Shown: positions 1-9,253, counted from the first letter of the stretch. The stretch: DNA of 33,524 nt from Streptomyces sp. LS1784 (GCF_020103755.1 NZ_JAHSQD010000031.1:1-33524); one strand, 5' to 3'. The notes: generated by a model from the sequence alone, not told the origin. Numbers and translations are program-made.

Positions 1-2183
1 GGGCTGGGGGCGGTCGGGCCGGGGGCGGGTTGTCCGGTGGTGGCGGGGGCGCTGGGCGCGTGGCCGGGGGGAGTGCCGGGGGCCGGGTCGGTGGTGGTGG
101 GTGCGCCGCCGGGGGTGGTGGTGGCGCTGGGGGTGGTGCTGACGGGGGCGGTGGGCCAGGGGGTGGCGTCGGGGGCGCCGTGGCCGGCCTGGAGGTCGAA
201 GTCCTGGGTGGGGGCGCCGTTGAGGGCGGCGGTCATGTAGGCGGTCCAGATCCGGGTGGGGAAGGTGCCGCCGTTGATCCGGGTGAGGCCGGCGGTGCCG
301 GCCAGCGGTTCCTTGGCGTGGGTCTTCGGGTGCTCTCGGAACAGGCCGACGGTGGTGGCGAGTTCGGGGGTGTAGCCGGCGAACCAGGCGGAGAGGTTGG
401 AGTCGGTGGTGCCGGTCTTGCCGGCGGCCGGGCGGCCCAGGTCGAGGGCGGCGGCGCCGGTGCCGCGCGGGCTGATGACGTCGCGCAGCACGTCGGTGAC
501 GGAGTCGGCGATCTCCCGGTCGAGTGCCTGGGTGGGGTTGTGCTCGGGCATTGTGGGGACGTCGACGGCGCCGCCGGGATTGACGCGTTCGAGTTTGAGG
601 ACGGACCAGGGGGCGTGCGCCTGGCCGTGGTCGGCGAGGGTGGCGTAGGCGCCGGCCAGGTCGAGGGCGCTGGGGGTGGCGGTGCCGAGGGTCATCGAGG
701 TGTTGGCCGGGTCCATGCCGCGGACGCTGTCGGGGATGCCGAGTTTGACGGCGGTCTCGCGGACGCGGGCGAGTCCGGCGTCCACGCCCTCCTGCGCGTA
801 CACGGAGTTGACGGACTTCACCATGGCGTAGCGCAGGGTGATGTTGCCGTAGTCGATGTCGTCCTCGTTGGGCGGGGCGTACGGGGTGGGGCCGCCGGTG
901 ACGGGGCGTTCGCTGGTGCCGTCGTAGCGGGATTCGGTGGTGATCGGGCGGCCGTCGAGGGAGTGTTGGGCGACCAGGCCGGCGGCGAGGTCGATCGGTT
1001 TGAAGGTGGAGCCGATCTGGTTGTCCTGGCGGAGCGCGTCGTTGTAGGGCTGCTTGGCGTAGTCGGGGCCGCCGTAGACGGCGACGACCCGGCCGGTGGC
1101 GGGTTCGACGGAGGCGCCGGCGACCCGGACGTCGGTGTCGGTGTCGGGGCGGGCCTGGGGGTCGAGTTCGCCGGTGAGCTGGTCCTGGACGGCCTTGACG
1201 AAGGCGTCCTGCCGGGGCTGGTCGAAGGTGGTGGTGATGCGCCAGCCGCCGGCCTTGAGGGTGGCGGCGTCGAGGGTGCCGGAGGAGATGAGGTAGTCGT
1301 CGGCGACGCCGACCAGGTAGCCGGCCTGGCCGGCGAGGCCGGTGGCGGGCTGGGGGTCGATCGGGTCGGGGAAGGTGGTGGCGGCGCGGTCGGCGGGGGT
1401 GAGGAAGCCGAGTTGGACCATGCCGTCGAGGGCGTAGTTCCAGCGGGCGACGGCCTTTTCGTGGTTGGCGGGGGTGGCGGTCTTGACGTCGTAGAGGCTG
1501 GGGGCCTGCAGCAGGGAGGCGAGGTAGGCGCCCTGGCCGAGGGTGAGTCGGGAGACGTCGACGCCGTAGTAGGCGTGGGCGGCGCTCTGGATGCCGTAGG
1601 CGCCGCGGCCGAAGTAGCTGCTGTTGAGGTAGCCGGCGAGGATCTCGCGCTTGTCGCGCTGCTGGTCGACCTTGAGGGCGATGAGCAGTTCGCGGCCCTT
1701 GCGCTCGATGGTCCGGTCCTGGGTGAGGTAGTAGTTCTTGACGTACTGCTGGGTGATGGTGGAGCCACCCTGCATGCCTCTGCCGAGCAGGGTGTTCCAG
1801 CCGGCCCGGAGCATGCCCTTCAGGTCGATGCCGCGGTTCTGGTAGAAGGAGCGGTCCTCGGCGGAGACGACGGCCTGCTGGGTCTGGAGCGGGATCTGGT
1901 CGATGGTGACGTCGGTGCGGTTGACGGCGCCGGTGCGGGCGATCTCGGTGGTGCCGTCGGCGTAGAGGTAGATGTTGTTCTGGGCGACGGCGTGGGCGTT
2001 GGGGTCGGGCACCGGGACGATGACGTAGAGCACGGCGAAGGCGCCGACGGCGAGCAGGAACAGTGCGGTGAGGACGCCGAAGGTGACCCGCCAGGTGGGC
2101 AGGAGCCGTCGCCAGAGCGGGAGGGCGCGGCGGGCCTCGCGGCGGGCGGCCCGTTTGGCCTGGCGTCGGGTGCTCAAGGTCAT
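1..2183 (-). CDS. Class A penicillin-binding protein (transglycosylase/transpeptidase), C-terminus beyond window
   Basis: Bifunctional peptidoglycan synthase: polymerises lipid II and crosslinks stem peptides outside the membrane. The reading frame is open from ATG at 2183 to the left edge, giving 727 visible residues and no stop. A basic cytoplasmic N-terminus precedes one membrane anchor (about residues 38-60). The GT51 domain shows EDRSFY near residue 109, GGSTITQQ and the RKGRE motif. The transpeptidase domain shows STFK (Ser392, Lys395), SVN (about 457) and KTGT (Lys589). The tail near the edge is rich in Pro, Thr, Ala and Gly, as in actinobacterial PonA-like proteins. No Shine-Dalgarno precedes the ATG; GATAAT lies only 6 nt upstream, so a leaderless transcript is possible but the -35 is weak. 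It is divergent from the ABC operon. Family call is secure; the paralogue is not resolved. Confidence 0.95.
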   Translation of the reverse strand, partial: MTLSTRRQAKRAARREARRALPLWRRLLPTWRVTFGVLTALFLLAVGAFAVLYVIVPVPDPNAHAVAQNNIYLYADGTTEIARTGAVNRTDVTIDQIPLQTQQAVVSAEDRSFYQNRGIDLKGMLRAGWNTLLGRGMQGGSTITQQYVKNYYLTQDRTIERKGRELLIALKVDQQRDKREILAGYLNSSYFGRGAYGIQSAAHAYYGVDVSRLTLGQGAYLASLLQAPSLYDVKTATPANHEKAVARWNYALDGMVQLGFLTPADRAATTFPDPIDPQPATGLAGQAGYLVGVADDYLISSGTLDAATLKAGGWRITTTFDQPRQDAFVKAVQDQLTGELDPQARPDTDTDVRVAGASVEPATGRVVAVYGGPDYAKQPYNDALRQDNQIGSTFKPIDLAAGLVAQHSLDGRPITTESRYDGTSERPVTGGPTPYAPPNEDDIDYGNITLRYAMVKSVNSVYAQEGVDAGLARVRETAVKLGIPDSVRGMDPANTSMTLGTATPSALDLAGAYATLADHGQAHAPWSVLKLERVNPGGAVDVPTMPEHNPTQALDREIADSVTDVLRDVISPRGTGAAALDLGRPAAGKTGTTDSNLSAWFAGYTPELATTVGLFREHPKTHAKEPLAGTAGLTRINGGTFPTRIWTAYMTAALNGAPTQDFDLQAGHGAPDATPWPTAPVSTTPSATTTPGGAPTTTDPAPGTPPGHAPSAPATTGQPAPGPTAPS

Positions 2184-2405
2184 GCCGCGATTATCTGCTA
2201 TTTGACGTCGGATCAGGACGGGAAAATCGGGTGCGGGTGGTGCGGGCCGGAGGTACGGTGAAAGGTGCAAACCACATAGCGCGCCCACTTTTGCAGCTCC
2301 GCCCGCCTGGCCCGGCACCCCCGGGGTACGGCCGGTCGGAGCCGCTGGGGCGTGCGCGGATGTCGAGGGCGTATCTCTGCCCATATTTGTCGACAAGGAG
2401 ACAAT

Positions 2406-3203
2406 ATGCTCTACGCCGCCGTTGCCCGCGGCGCCTTCCGCCGCTACTCCACCTACCGGGCCGCCACCGTGGCCGGCACCTTCACCAACACCGTCTTCGG
2501 CATCATCCTGGCCTACACCTTCCTCGCCCTCTGGCAGGCCCGCCCCGGCCTCGGCGGCTACGACCAGAGCCAGGCCGTCACGTACATCTGGGTCAGCCAG
2601 AGCCTGCTGGTCACCGTCGCGGTCTGGGGCGGCGGCTTCCAGGACGACCTCCAGGACCGCTTCCGCAGCGGTGACATCGCCGTCGACCTCTACCGCCCGG
2701 TCGACTTCCAGGGCTGGTGGCTGGCCTCCGACCTCGGCCGGGCCGGCTTCCAGGCGCTGGTGCGCGGCACCGTGCCGATGCTGATCGGCGCCCTGGTGTT
2801 CCGCATCCGGCTGCCCGAACACCCGTTGACCTGGGCGTTCTTCCTGCTCTCGGTGCTGCTGGCGGTGGTCGTCAGCTTCGGGCTGCGCTTCCTGGTCTCG
2901 ATCACCGGCTTCTGGCTGCACGACTCGGAGGGGGTGCGCTCGGTGATGCTGGTGGTCTCGATGTTCTTCTCCGGGATGCTGCTGCCGGTCGCACTGTTCC
3001 CCGGTTGGCTCGGCGAGCTCGGCCGGGCGCTGCCCTGGTCGGCGCTGGTGAACGTCCCCACCGACGTCTTCCTGGAGCGGACGGCCGGCACCGCCGTGCT
3101 CGGGGCGCTCGGCTTCCAGCTCGGCTGGGCGGCGGCGCTGCTCGCCGCCGGGCGCGGCGCCCAGTGGCTGGCCACCCGCAGGGTGGTGGTGCAGGGTGGC
3201 TGA
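2406..3203 (+). CDS. ABC-2 type transporter permease (COG4587-like)
   Basis: Membrane subunit of an ABC exporter, 265 aa. About six hydrophobic segments are visible, beginning near residue 25, with the conserved stretch SGDIAVDLYRPVD after the second segment that is typical of this permease family. The ATG at 2406 is preceded by AAGGAG at 2395-2400 with 5 nt spacing, which decides the start over in-frame upstream ATG codons. The stop overlaps the start of the next permease by 8 bp, implying translational coupling. Together with the next two genes it forms a complete two-permease, one-ATPase exporter of the COG4586/4587/3694 type. The substrate of this family is unknown; nothing here identifies it. 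Confidence 0.9.
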   Translation: MLYAAVARGAFRRYSTYRAATVAGTFTNTVFGIILAYTFLALWQARPGLGGYDQSQAVTYIWVSQSLLVTVAVWGGGFQDDLQDRFRSGDIAVDLYRPVDFQGWWLASDLGRAGFQALVRGTVPMLIGALVFRIRLPEHPLTWAFFLLSVLLAVVVSFGLRFLVSITGFWLHDSEGVRSVMLVVSMFFSGMLLPVALFPGWLGELGRALPWSALVNVPTDVFLERTAGTAVLGALGFQLGWAAALLAAGRGAQWLATRRVVVQGG

Positions 3204-4053
3204 GCAGCTCGTGCGGGAGCCCTTCGTACGGGAGCCCTTCATGCCCCGCGCCGCCTGGGCGCTGCGCTCCTGGTGGCTCTGCGCCCGGATGTGGATGCGC
3301 TCGATGATGGCTTACCGGGCCTCCTTCGCGCTGAACCTGGTGGCGAGCGTGGTCATCCACGCCCTCGACTTCGTGGTGCTGGTGATCATGTTCCTGCACA
3401 CCGACCGGCTCGGCGGCTGGAGCCTGCCGGAGATCGCCTTCCTGTACGCCACCGCCACCTTCTCGCTCGGTGTCGCCAACCTGCTGGTCGGCTCGGCCGA
3501 CGGGCTCGGCGCGCGGATCGTCAGCGGCTCGCTGGACACCATGCTGATCCGGCCCGCGCCCGCGCTCTCCCAGCTGTGCGCGGAGCGCTTCTCGCTGCGC
3601 CGGCTCGGCCGCCCGCTCCAGGCCGTCGCGGTGCTGGTCTGGTCGCTGGCCGCCCTGGACGTGCACTGGACCTGGGACCGGGTGCTGCTGGTGCCCGTCC
3701 TGCTGGTCTGCGGCACCGTCATCTTCGGCGCCATCTTCATCGGCGGTGCCACCGTGCAGTTCTGGTGGGGCGAGTCCAAGGAGATCCAGAACTCCTTCAC
3801 CTACGGCGGCGCGACGCTGCTGCACTACCCGCCGACGATCTTCGCCAAGGAGCTGGTCGCCGGGGTGGTCTTCGGCGTCCCGCTGGCCTTCGTCAACTGG
3901 CTGCCCGCGCTGCGCATCCTCGACCGGCCCGACCCGCTCGGCCTGCCCGCCGCCTTCCAGTTCGCCTCGCCGGTCGCCGCCGCGGTCTGCGTCCTCGCCG
4001 CCGGGCTCGCCTGGCGCGCCGGGCTGCGCGCCTACCGCGGTACCGGCAGCTGA
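3196..4053 (+). CDS. ABC-2 type transporter permease (COG3694-like)
   Basis: Second membrane subunit of the same exporter, up to 285 aa, with about six hydrophobic segments. The GTG at 3196 overlaps the upstream stop by 8 bp. An in-frame ATG at 3241 (starting MPRAAWALRSWW) is a credible alternative, because the intervening residues hold the odd tandem repeat VREPFVREPF, absent from typical members. The family landmark RIVSGSLDTMLIRPAP, equivalent to the SGDI motif of the partner permease, is present. It is followed after 26 nt by the ATPase. Pairing of two different ABC-2 permeases suggests a heterodimeric channel; this is inference from family organisation. Confidence 0.88.
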   Translation: MAEQLVREPFVREPFMPRAAWALRSWWLCARMWMRSMMAYRASFALNLVASVVIHALDFVVLVIMFLHTDRLGGWSLPEIAFLYATATFSLGVANLLVGSADGLGARIVSGSLDTMLIRPAPALSQLCAERFSLRRLGRPLQAVAVLVWSLAALDVHWTWDRVLLVPVLLVCGTVIFGAIFIGGATVQFWWGESKEIQNSFTYGGATLLHYPPTIFAKELVAGVVFGVPLAFVNWLPALRILDRPDPLGLPAAFQFASPVAAAVCVLAAGLAWRAGLRAYRGTGS

Positions 4054-4079
4054 ACCCCCGACCCCCTGAAGGAGCTTCC

Positions 4080-5042
4080 ATGGCACTGATCGAACTCCAG
4101 GACGTCCACCGCAGCTTCACCGTACGGACCCGCACCGGCCGGTTCAGCCGGGCCAAACGCGAGGTCCGCGCGGTGGACGGACTCAGCTTCACCGTCGACG
4201 CCGGCGAGTGCGTCGGCTACATCGGGCCCAACGGGGCCGGCAAGTCCACCACCATCAAGATGCTCACCGGCATCCTCGTCCCCAGCTCCGGACGGCTGCG
4301 GGTGGCCGGCGTCGACCCGGCCCGCGAACGCGTCGCGCTGGCCCGCCGGATCGGCGTCGTCTTCGGCCAGCGCACCACCCTCTGGTGGGACCTGCCGTTG
4401 CGCGACTCCTTCGAACTCGCCCGCCGGATCTACCGCATCCCCGAAGCCCGGTACCGCGAGAACCTCGGCCGCTGCGTCGAACTGCTCGACCTCGGCGGCC
4501 TGCTGGACACCCCGGTGCGCCAGCTCTCGCTCGGCCAGCGGATGCGCGGCGACCTCGCGGCGGCGCTGCTGCACGACCCCCAGGTGCTCTACCTGGACGA
4601 GCCGACCATCGGCCTGGACGTGGTCAGCAAGGGCAAGGTGCGCGAGTTCCTGCGCGAGGTCAACCGGGACCGGGGCACCACCGTGCTGCTCACCACCCAC
4701 GACCTGACCGACATCGAGCAGCTCTGCGACCGGGTGATGGTGATCGACCACGGCCGGGTGGTGTACGACGGCGGGCTGGAGGGCCTGCACACCACCGGCC
4801 GCAGCGAGCGGACGCTGGTGGTGGACCTCGCGCAGGAGCTCGCCCACCCGGTCGAGGTGCCCGGGGCCCGGGTCACCAGGGTCGAGGGACCGCGCCAGTG
4901 GCTGGCCTTCCCGGCCGAGGAGAGCGCCGCGCCGATCGTGGCGGCGGTCGCCGCGCGCTACCCGCTGGTGGACCTGTCGGTGCGCGAGCCGGCCATCGAG
5001 GACGTGATCGCCCGGATGTACGCGGAGGTCGCGATCGGCTGA
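4080..5042 (+). CDS. ABC transporter ATP-binding protein (COG4586-like)
   Basis: ATPase subunit that powers the two upstream permeases; 320 aa, cytoplasmic. Walker A GPNGAGKST begins at residue 49, the signature is LSLGQ (about 149), Walker B VLYLDE ends at Glu174, and the switch His is at 207 in LTTHD. An insert between the N-terminal strand and Walker A (VRTRTGRFSRAKREV) is characteristic of the COG4586 subgroup. The ATG at 4080 has GAAGGAG at 4068-4074, 5 nt away. After the core there is a short C-terminal domain of about 80 residues. The 236 bp that follow, before the glycosyltransferase, contain no gene and no convincing terminator. Confidence 0.93.
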   Translation: MALIELQDVHRSFTVRTRTGRFSRAKREVRAVDGLSFTVDAGECVGYIGPNGAGKSTTIKMLTGILVPSSGRLRVAGVDPARERVALARRIGVVFGQRTTLWWDLPLRDSFELARRIYRIPEARYRENLGRCVELLDLGGLLDTPVRQLSLGQRMRGDLAAALLHDPQVLYLDEPTIGLDVVSKGKVREFLREVNRDRGTTVLLTTHDLTDIEQLCDRVMVIDHGRVVYDGGLEGLHTTGRSERTLVVDLAQELAHPVEVPGARVTRVEGPRQWLAFPAEESAAPIVAAVAARYPLVDLSVREPAIEDVIARMYAEVAIG

Positions 5043-5278
5043 CGGACCGGGGAGGTGACGTCCGGGGCGACGCCGACCTTCCGGCCGCGGAGGTGGTCGC
5101 TGTAGGCGATCACGTGCTCCCCCTGTCCCCGCTCTCCCGGCTGTCGCGTGTCCGTGCGGTGGCCGGGAAGGTGTTTCGTTCCCCGTCGCCGGTGCGGGTG
5201 ATGATCGTTACCCCGGGACCTCACTGTGAGTTGGCCTGTCATCACTCAACGAGACCGGAACCGGAGGCCCGCCGTCCG

Positions 5279-6505
5279 ATGGCCGTACCCGACGTGACCG
5301 TGGTGGTCGCTGTCTACAACACCATGCCGTACCTCACCGCCTGCCTGGACTCGCTGGTCGGGCAGTCGCTGGCGCCGGGACGGTTGGAGGTGGTGGCCGT
5401 GGACGACGGCTCCACGGACGGCGGCGGGGAGCTGCTGGACGAGTACGCCGCCCGCCACCCCGGGCTGTTCACGGTGGTGCACCAGCCCAACTCGGGCGGC
5501 CCGGCGGCCCCGGCCAACCGGGGCCTGGAGCTGGCCCGCGGCCGCTACGTGCTGTTCCTGGGCGCGGACGACTGGCTCGGCGAGGAGGCGCTGGAGCGGC
5601 TGGTCGCGGCCGCCGACGCCTGGGGCTCGGACGTGGTGGTGCCCAAGCAGGTCGGGGTGAACGGGCGGCTGGTGCCGCAGGGGCTCTTCCACGCCGACGC
5701 CGAGTCCGTGGGCTTCGCCGACTCCGCGCTGGCCTGGGCGCTGGCCGACACCAAACTGTTCCGGCTCGACCTGGTCCGGCGCCACGGGCTGCGCCGCGAC
5801 GAGGGGTTGAAGGTCTTCTCGGACCAGCCGTTCACCCTGGAGGCCTGCCTGCGCGCGGCCAGGGTGTCCGTCCTCTCCTCCTACGACTGCTGCTTCCTGG
5901 TGCTGCGCGAGGACCGGAGCAACGTCACCGAGCGGGCCGGGGCGCTCGACCGGCTGCGCGGGATCGCCGCGCTCCAGCAGGTGGCCGCAGAACTCGCCCG
6001 GCCGGGCGAGGAGTTGGACGCCATCAGGGCGCGCGGCTTCGCCTGGGACGTGCCGCGCCTGCTACAGGAGGGCTTCCTGCTGCTGTCGAAGGACGTGCAG
6101 GAGCGGGTGTGCGTCGAGGTCGCCCGGCTGGTCGAGCGGTTCGGCGCCCGCGAGGTGTACCACCGGCTGCCGGTCGCCGAGCGGGTGCGGATCGAACTCG
6201 CCTGCGCGGTACGGCCGGAGGCGCTGCGCGACCAGATCCGCTACGAGGCGGCGCACGGCGATCCACCGGTGGTGGCGGACGGGCGGCGCCAGTACGCGGG
6301 CTACCCGGCGTTCCGGGACGCCCGGCTCGGCCTGCCGGACGAGCTGTTCCTGCTGCGCGAGGAGGCGGCCGAGGCGGCCGCCCCGCCGCTCAGCCTCGCC
6401 CGGCAGCTGTGGCGCGGGCTCGTCCCGGAGCAGCTGCGGCGCGGGCTGCGGCGCCACCCGGCGTGGCGCCGGCTGGCCGACTCGGTGAACGGAGGACGGG
6501 GATGA
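5279..6505 (+). CDS. Family 2 glycosyltransferase
   Basis: Inverting GT-A glycosyltransferase, 408 aa, probably cytoplasmic. The nucleotide-binding half shows VVVAVYNTMPYL at residues 8-19, VAVDDGSTDGG near 40-50, and the metal-binding acidic motif LGADD near 98. The second half (about 220-408) is helical and not recognised. The ATG at 5279 is preceded by GGAGG at 5263-5267, 11 nt away. Its stop overlaps the ATG of the downstream dehydrogenase homologue (ATGA), so the pair is translated together. No wzx/wzy or other glycan-assembly genes are nearby, so the acceptor is unknown. Action on a cell-wall glycan or teichoic-type polymer is a guess. Confidence 0.9.
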   Translation: MAVPDVTVVVAVYNTMPYLTACLDSLVGQSLAPGRLEVVAVDDGSTDGGGELLDEYAARHPGLFTVVHQPNSGGPAAPANRGLELARGRYVLFLGADDWLGEEALERLVAAADAWGSDVVVPKQVGVNGRLVPQGLFHADAESVGFADSALAWALADTKLFRLDLVRRHGLRRDEGLKVFSDQPFTLEACLRAARVSVLSSYDCCFLVLREDRSNVTERAGALDRLRGIAALQQVAAELARPGEELDAIRARGFAWDVPRLLQEGFLLLSKDVQERVCVEVARLVERFGAREVYHRLPVAERVRIELACAVRPEALRDQIRYEAAHGDPPVVADGRRQYAGYPAFRDARLGLPDELFLLREEAAEAAAPPLSLARQLWRGLVPEQLRRGLRRHPAWRRLADSVNGGRG

Positions 6506-7803
6506 GCCTGGACGTCTGCGTGGTCGGGCTGGGCAGGCCGGGCCTGCCGCTGGCGGTGCAGTTCGCGCTGAAGGGCCACCGGGTGACCGGCGCGGACACC
6601 GCGCCCGACGTGGTGGACGGCGTCAACCGGGGCGTGCCGCCGTTCCCCCGGGAGGCGGGCCTGGACCAGGCGCTCAAGCGGGTCGTCGCCGAGGGCCGGC
6701 TGCTGGCCACCACCGACACCACGGCCGCGGCGGCCCGGGCCGAGGCGGTGGTGCTGGTCGTCCCGCTGGTCACCGCCACCGACGGCAGCCCGGACTTCGC
6801 CCTGCTCGACGCGGCCACCGACGCCGTCGCGGCCGGACTGCGCCGGGGCACCCTGGTCAGCTACGAGACCACCCTGCCGGTCGGCACCACCAGGGAGCGC
6901 TGGGCGCCCCGGCTGGCGGCCGGGTCGGGGCTCGTGGCCGGGGCGGACTTCCCGCTGGTGTTCAGCCCGGAGCGGGTCCGCACCGGACGGGTCTTCGCCG
7001 ACCTGCGGCGCTACCCCAAGCTGGTCGGCGGCCTGGACGAGGCCTCCACCGGGCGTGGCGCCGAGTTCTACCGGGCGGTGCTGGACTTCGACCCGCGCCC
7101 GGACCTGCCCCGGCCCAACGGCGTCTGGGAGCTGGCCTCGGCGGAGGCGGCCGAGTTCAGCAAGCTCGCCGAGACCACGTACCGGGACGTCAACATCGCG
7201 CTGGCCAACCAGTTCGCCCGGTACGCGGACGAGGTCGGGGTGGACTTCGCGGAGATCGCCGACGCCTGCAACTCGCAGCCGTACAGCCACCTGCACCGGC
7301 CGGGCATCGCGGTCGGCGGGCACCGCATCCCGGTGTACCCGCGGCTCTACCTGTGGAACGACCCGGGCGCGACGGTGGTCCGGGCGGCGCGCGAGGCCAA
7401 CCTGGCCGTGCCGGGGTACGCGGTGGGCGTGCTGGCGGGGGCGGTGCCGGGCGGGATCGCCGGGCAGGGCGTGCTGGTGCTCGGTGCGTCGTACCGGGGC
7501 GGGGTCAAGGAGACGGCGTACTCCGGGGTGTTCCCGCTGGTCGAGGCGGTGCGGTCGGCGGGCGCGCGGCCGTACGTCAGCGACCCGCTGTACGAGGCGG
7601 AGGAGTTGGCGGCGCTCGGGCTGCCGCCGTACGGCGGGGAGCCGGTGGTGGCGGCGGTGCTGCAGGCGGACCACCCGGAGTACCGGGACCTGACACCGGT
7701 GGACCTGCCGGGGGTGCGGGTGCTGCTGGACGGGCGGCGGTGCACGGACCCGAAGCGCTGGGCGGGCACGGAGGTGCGGCGGATGGTGCTGGGCGGGGCG
7801 TGA
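6502..7803 (+). CDS. UDP-glucose/GDP-mannose dehydrogenase family protein lacking the catalytic cysteine
   Basis: Homologue of WecC/UDP-ManNAc dehydrogenases, 433 aa. These enzymes oxidise a sugar-nucleotide C6 alcohol to an acid with two NAD+. The N-terminal Rossmann domain starts with VVGLGRPGLPLA, where most members have GLGYVGLP. The ETTLPVGTT and SPERVRTGR motifs and Lys221 (EFSKLAETTYRDVN) are intact. However, the active-site motif normally written GGHCIPVD reads GGHRIPVY: Arg275 (CGC) replaces the nucleophilic Cys and Tyr279 the usual Asp, while Thr225 stands where Asn is usual. The C-terminal domain (about 310-433) is full length with no frameshift, so this is not a decayed gene. Normal two-step oxidation is unlikely; the retained role is unknown. 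ATGA overlap with the glycosyltransferase; a hairpin follows at 7810. Confidence 0.85.
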   Translation: MSLDVCVVGLGRPGLPLAVQFALKGHRVTGADTAPDVVDGVNRGVPPFPREAGLDQALKRVVAEGRLLATTDTTAAAARAEAVVLVVPLVTATDGSPDFALLDAATDAVAAGLRRGTLVSYETTLPVGTTRERWAPRLAAGSGLVAGADFPLVFSPERVRTGRVFADLRRYPKLVGGLDEASTGRGAEFYRAVLDFDPRPDLPRPNGVWELASAEAAEFSKLAETTYRDVNIALANQFARYADEVGVDFAEIADACNSQPYSHLHRPGIAVGGHRIPVYPRLYLWNDPGATVVRAAREANLAVPGYAVGVLAGAVPGGIAGQGVLVLGASYRGGVKETAYSGVFPLVEAVRSAGARPYVSDPLYEAEELAALGLPPYGGEPVVAAVLQADHPEYRDLTPVDLPGVRVLLDGRRCTDPKRWAGTEVRRMVLGGA

Positions 7804-7809
7804 AGCCCT

Positions 7810-7841
7810 CCCCGTCCGGGGCGTGAGCGGGCCGGACGGGG
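7810..7841 (+). terminator. Hairpin terminator after dehydrogenase homologue
   Basis: A perfect 10-bp stem (CCCCGTCCGG with CCGGACGGGG) encloses a 12-nt loop and begins 7 nt past the stop codon. There is no T-tract, which is normal for actinobacterial terminators. Confidence 0.65.
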
Positions 7842-7957
7842 TGGTGAGCGGGCCGGCGGGGTGTGAAGGCTGTCCCAGCCGGCGCGTGACGCCTGCCTGG
7901 GGCGCGTGATCGCGAGGCACGCCCCCGTCCACTCCGGGCAGCAGGCAGACTGGCGGG

Positions 7958-9253
7958 GTGAGTGACGATGCCTTCAGCGGGACCGGCCTCGGGGTCCGGT
8001 TCACCGCGGCCGACGAGCAGAAGAGACGCGGCGTCCGCCGGATGAAGACCATCGCGACCGGCCTGCTGGCCTTCGCGACCCTGGTCTTCGCCCTCTCCAC
8101 CTGGGCCGGGGCGGCCGGTGCCGGCCCCTGGGCGGGGTACGTGGCGGCCGCCGCCGAGGCGGGCATGGTCGGCGCGCTGGCCGACTGGTTCGCGGTGACG
8201 GCGCTGTTCCGCCGTCCGTTCGGCCTGCCGATCCCGCACACCGCGATCATCCCGACCAAGAAGGACGCCTTCGGCCGCTCGCTCGGCGAGTTCGTCGGCG
8301 AGAACTTCCTCTCCGGCCACGTGGTCCGGGGCCGCCTGGCGGCGCTCGGCATCGGCCGCCGGCTGGGGGAGTGGCTGGCCGCGCCGGGCAGCGCCGAGCG
8401 GGTCACCAAGGAGGCCTCGGCGGCGCTGCGCGGCCTGCTCGCGGTGCTCCGCGACGACGACGTGCGGGCGGTGGTCGCCGAGGCGGTGACCAGGCGGGCC
8501 GCCGCCACCTCGGTGGCCGAGCCGATGGGCCGGATGCTGGGCAAGGTGGTCGCGGACGGCGGGCACCGCGGGGTGGTGGACCTCGTCGCGGTCCGGGCGC
8601 ACGGATGGCTGACCACCAACCACGAGGACGTGGTCCGGAAGGTCACCCAGAAGACCCCGGGCTGGACGCCCCGGTTCATCGACCACCAGGTCGGCGAGCG
8701 GGTCTACAAGGAGCTGCTGCGCTTCGTCACCGAGATCCGGGACGACCCCGACCACCCGGCGCGCGGCGCGATCGACAACTTCCTCGCCGACTTCGCGACC
8801 GAGCTGCAGACCGACCCGGAGACCATCGCCCGGGTCGAGCGGGCCAAGGGCGAGCTGCTGGCCCGCCCCGAGGTGCAGGACCTGATCGACTCCACCTGGG
8901 CGGCCGTGCGCGCCCTGGTGATGAGTGCGGCCGAGGACGAGGACAGCGAACTGCGCCGGCGCATCCGCGACGGCGTGCGCCGCTTCGGCGAGCGCCTGGC
9001 CACCGACCCCAAGCTCCAGGCCAAGGTGGACGGCTGGCTCCAGGACGCCGCCCAGTACCTGGTCGACACCTACCGCGCCGAGATCACCTCGCTGATCTCC
9101 GAGACGGTGGCGAGCTGGGACGCCGACGACGCCTCGCGCAAGATCGAGGCCAACGTCGGCCGCGACCTCCAGTTCATCCGGATCAACGGCACCGTGGTCG
9201 GCGCCCTGGCCGGGCTGCTGATCCACACGGTGGCGGTCGCGCTCGGGGGCTGA
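7958..9253 (+). CDS. DUF445 family membrane protein
   Basis: Uncharacterised membrane protein, 431 aa. One transmembrane segment near residues 31-52 and another at the extreme C-terminus (about 411-430) flank a long, charged, helical middle. The DUF445 landmark GALADWFAVTALFRRP followed by IPHTAIIPTKK lies at residues 75-105. The GTG at 7958 is the only sensible start. No Shine-Dalgarno precedes it, and CAGACT sits 6 nt upstream, so leaderless expression is possible. The function of DUF445 proteins is unknown; the topology suggests a periplasmic or envelope-spanning coiled helix bundle. It lies 98 bp before the deaminase gene, which has its own likely promoter. Confidence 0.92.
   Translation: MSDDAFSGTGLGVRFTAADEQKRRGVRRMKTIATGLLAFATLVFALSTWAGAAGAGPWAGYVAAAAEAGMVGALADWFAVTALFRRPFGLPIPHTAIIPTKKDAFGRSLGEFVGENFLSGHVVRGRLAALGIGRRLGEWLAAPGSAERVTKEASAALRGLLAVLRDDDVRAVVAEAVTRRAAATSVAEPMGRMLGKVVADGGHRGVVDLVAVRAHGWLTTNHEDVVRKVTQKTPGWTPRFIDHQVGERVYKELLRFVTEIRDDPDHPARGAIDNFLADFATELQTDPETIARVERAKGELLARPEVQDLIDSTWAAVRALVMSAAEDEDSELRRRIRDGVRRFGERLATDPKLQAKVDGWLQDAAQYLVDTYRAEITSLISETVASWDADDASRKIEANVGRDLQFIRINGTVVGALAGLLIHTVAVALGG

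Noticed and set aside
30..2261. Long plus-strand open frame, Gly/Val-rich
   Set aside because: It is antisense to the penicillin-binding protein, has low-complexity composition and no domain; a typical high-GC shadow frame.
7058..7693. Arg/Thr-rich frame inside the dehydrogenase gene
   Set aside because: Out-of-frame shadow with unnatural composition; the dehydrogenase frame has all the family motifs except the altered active site.
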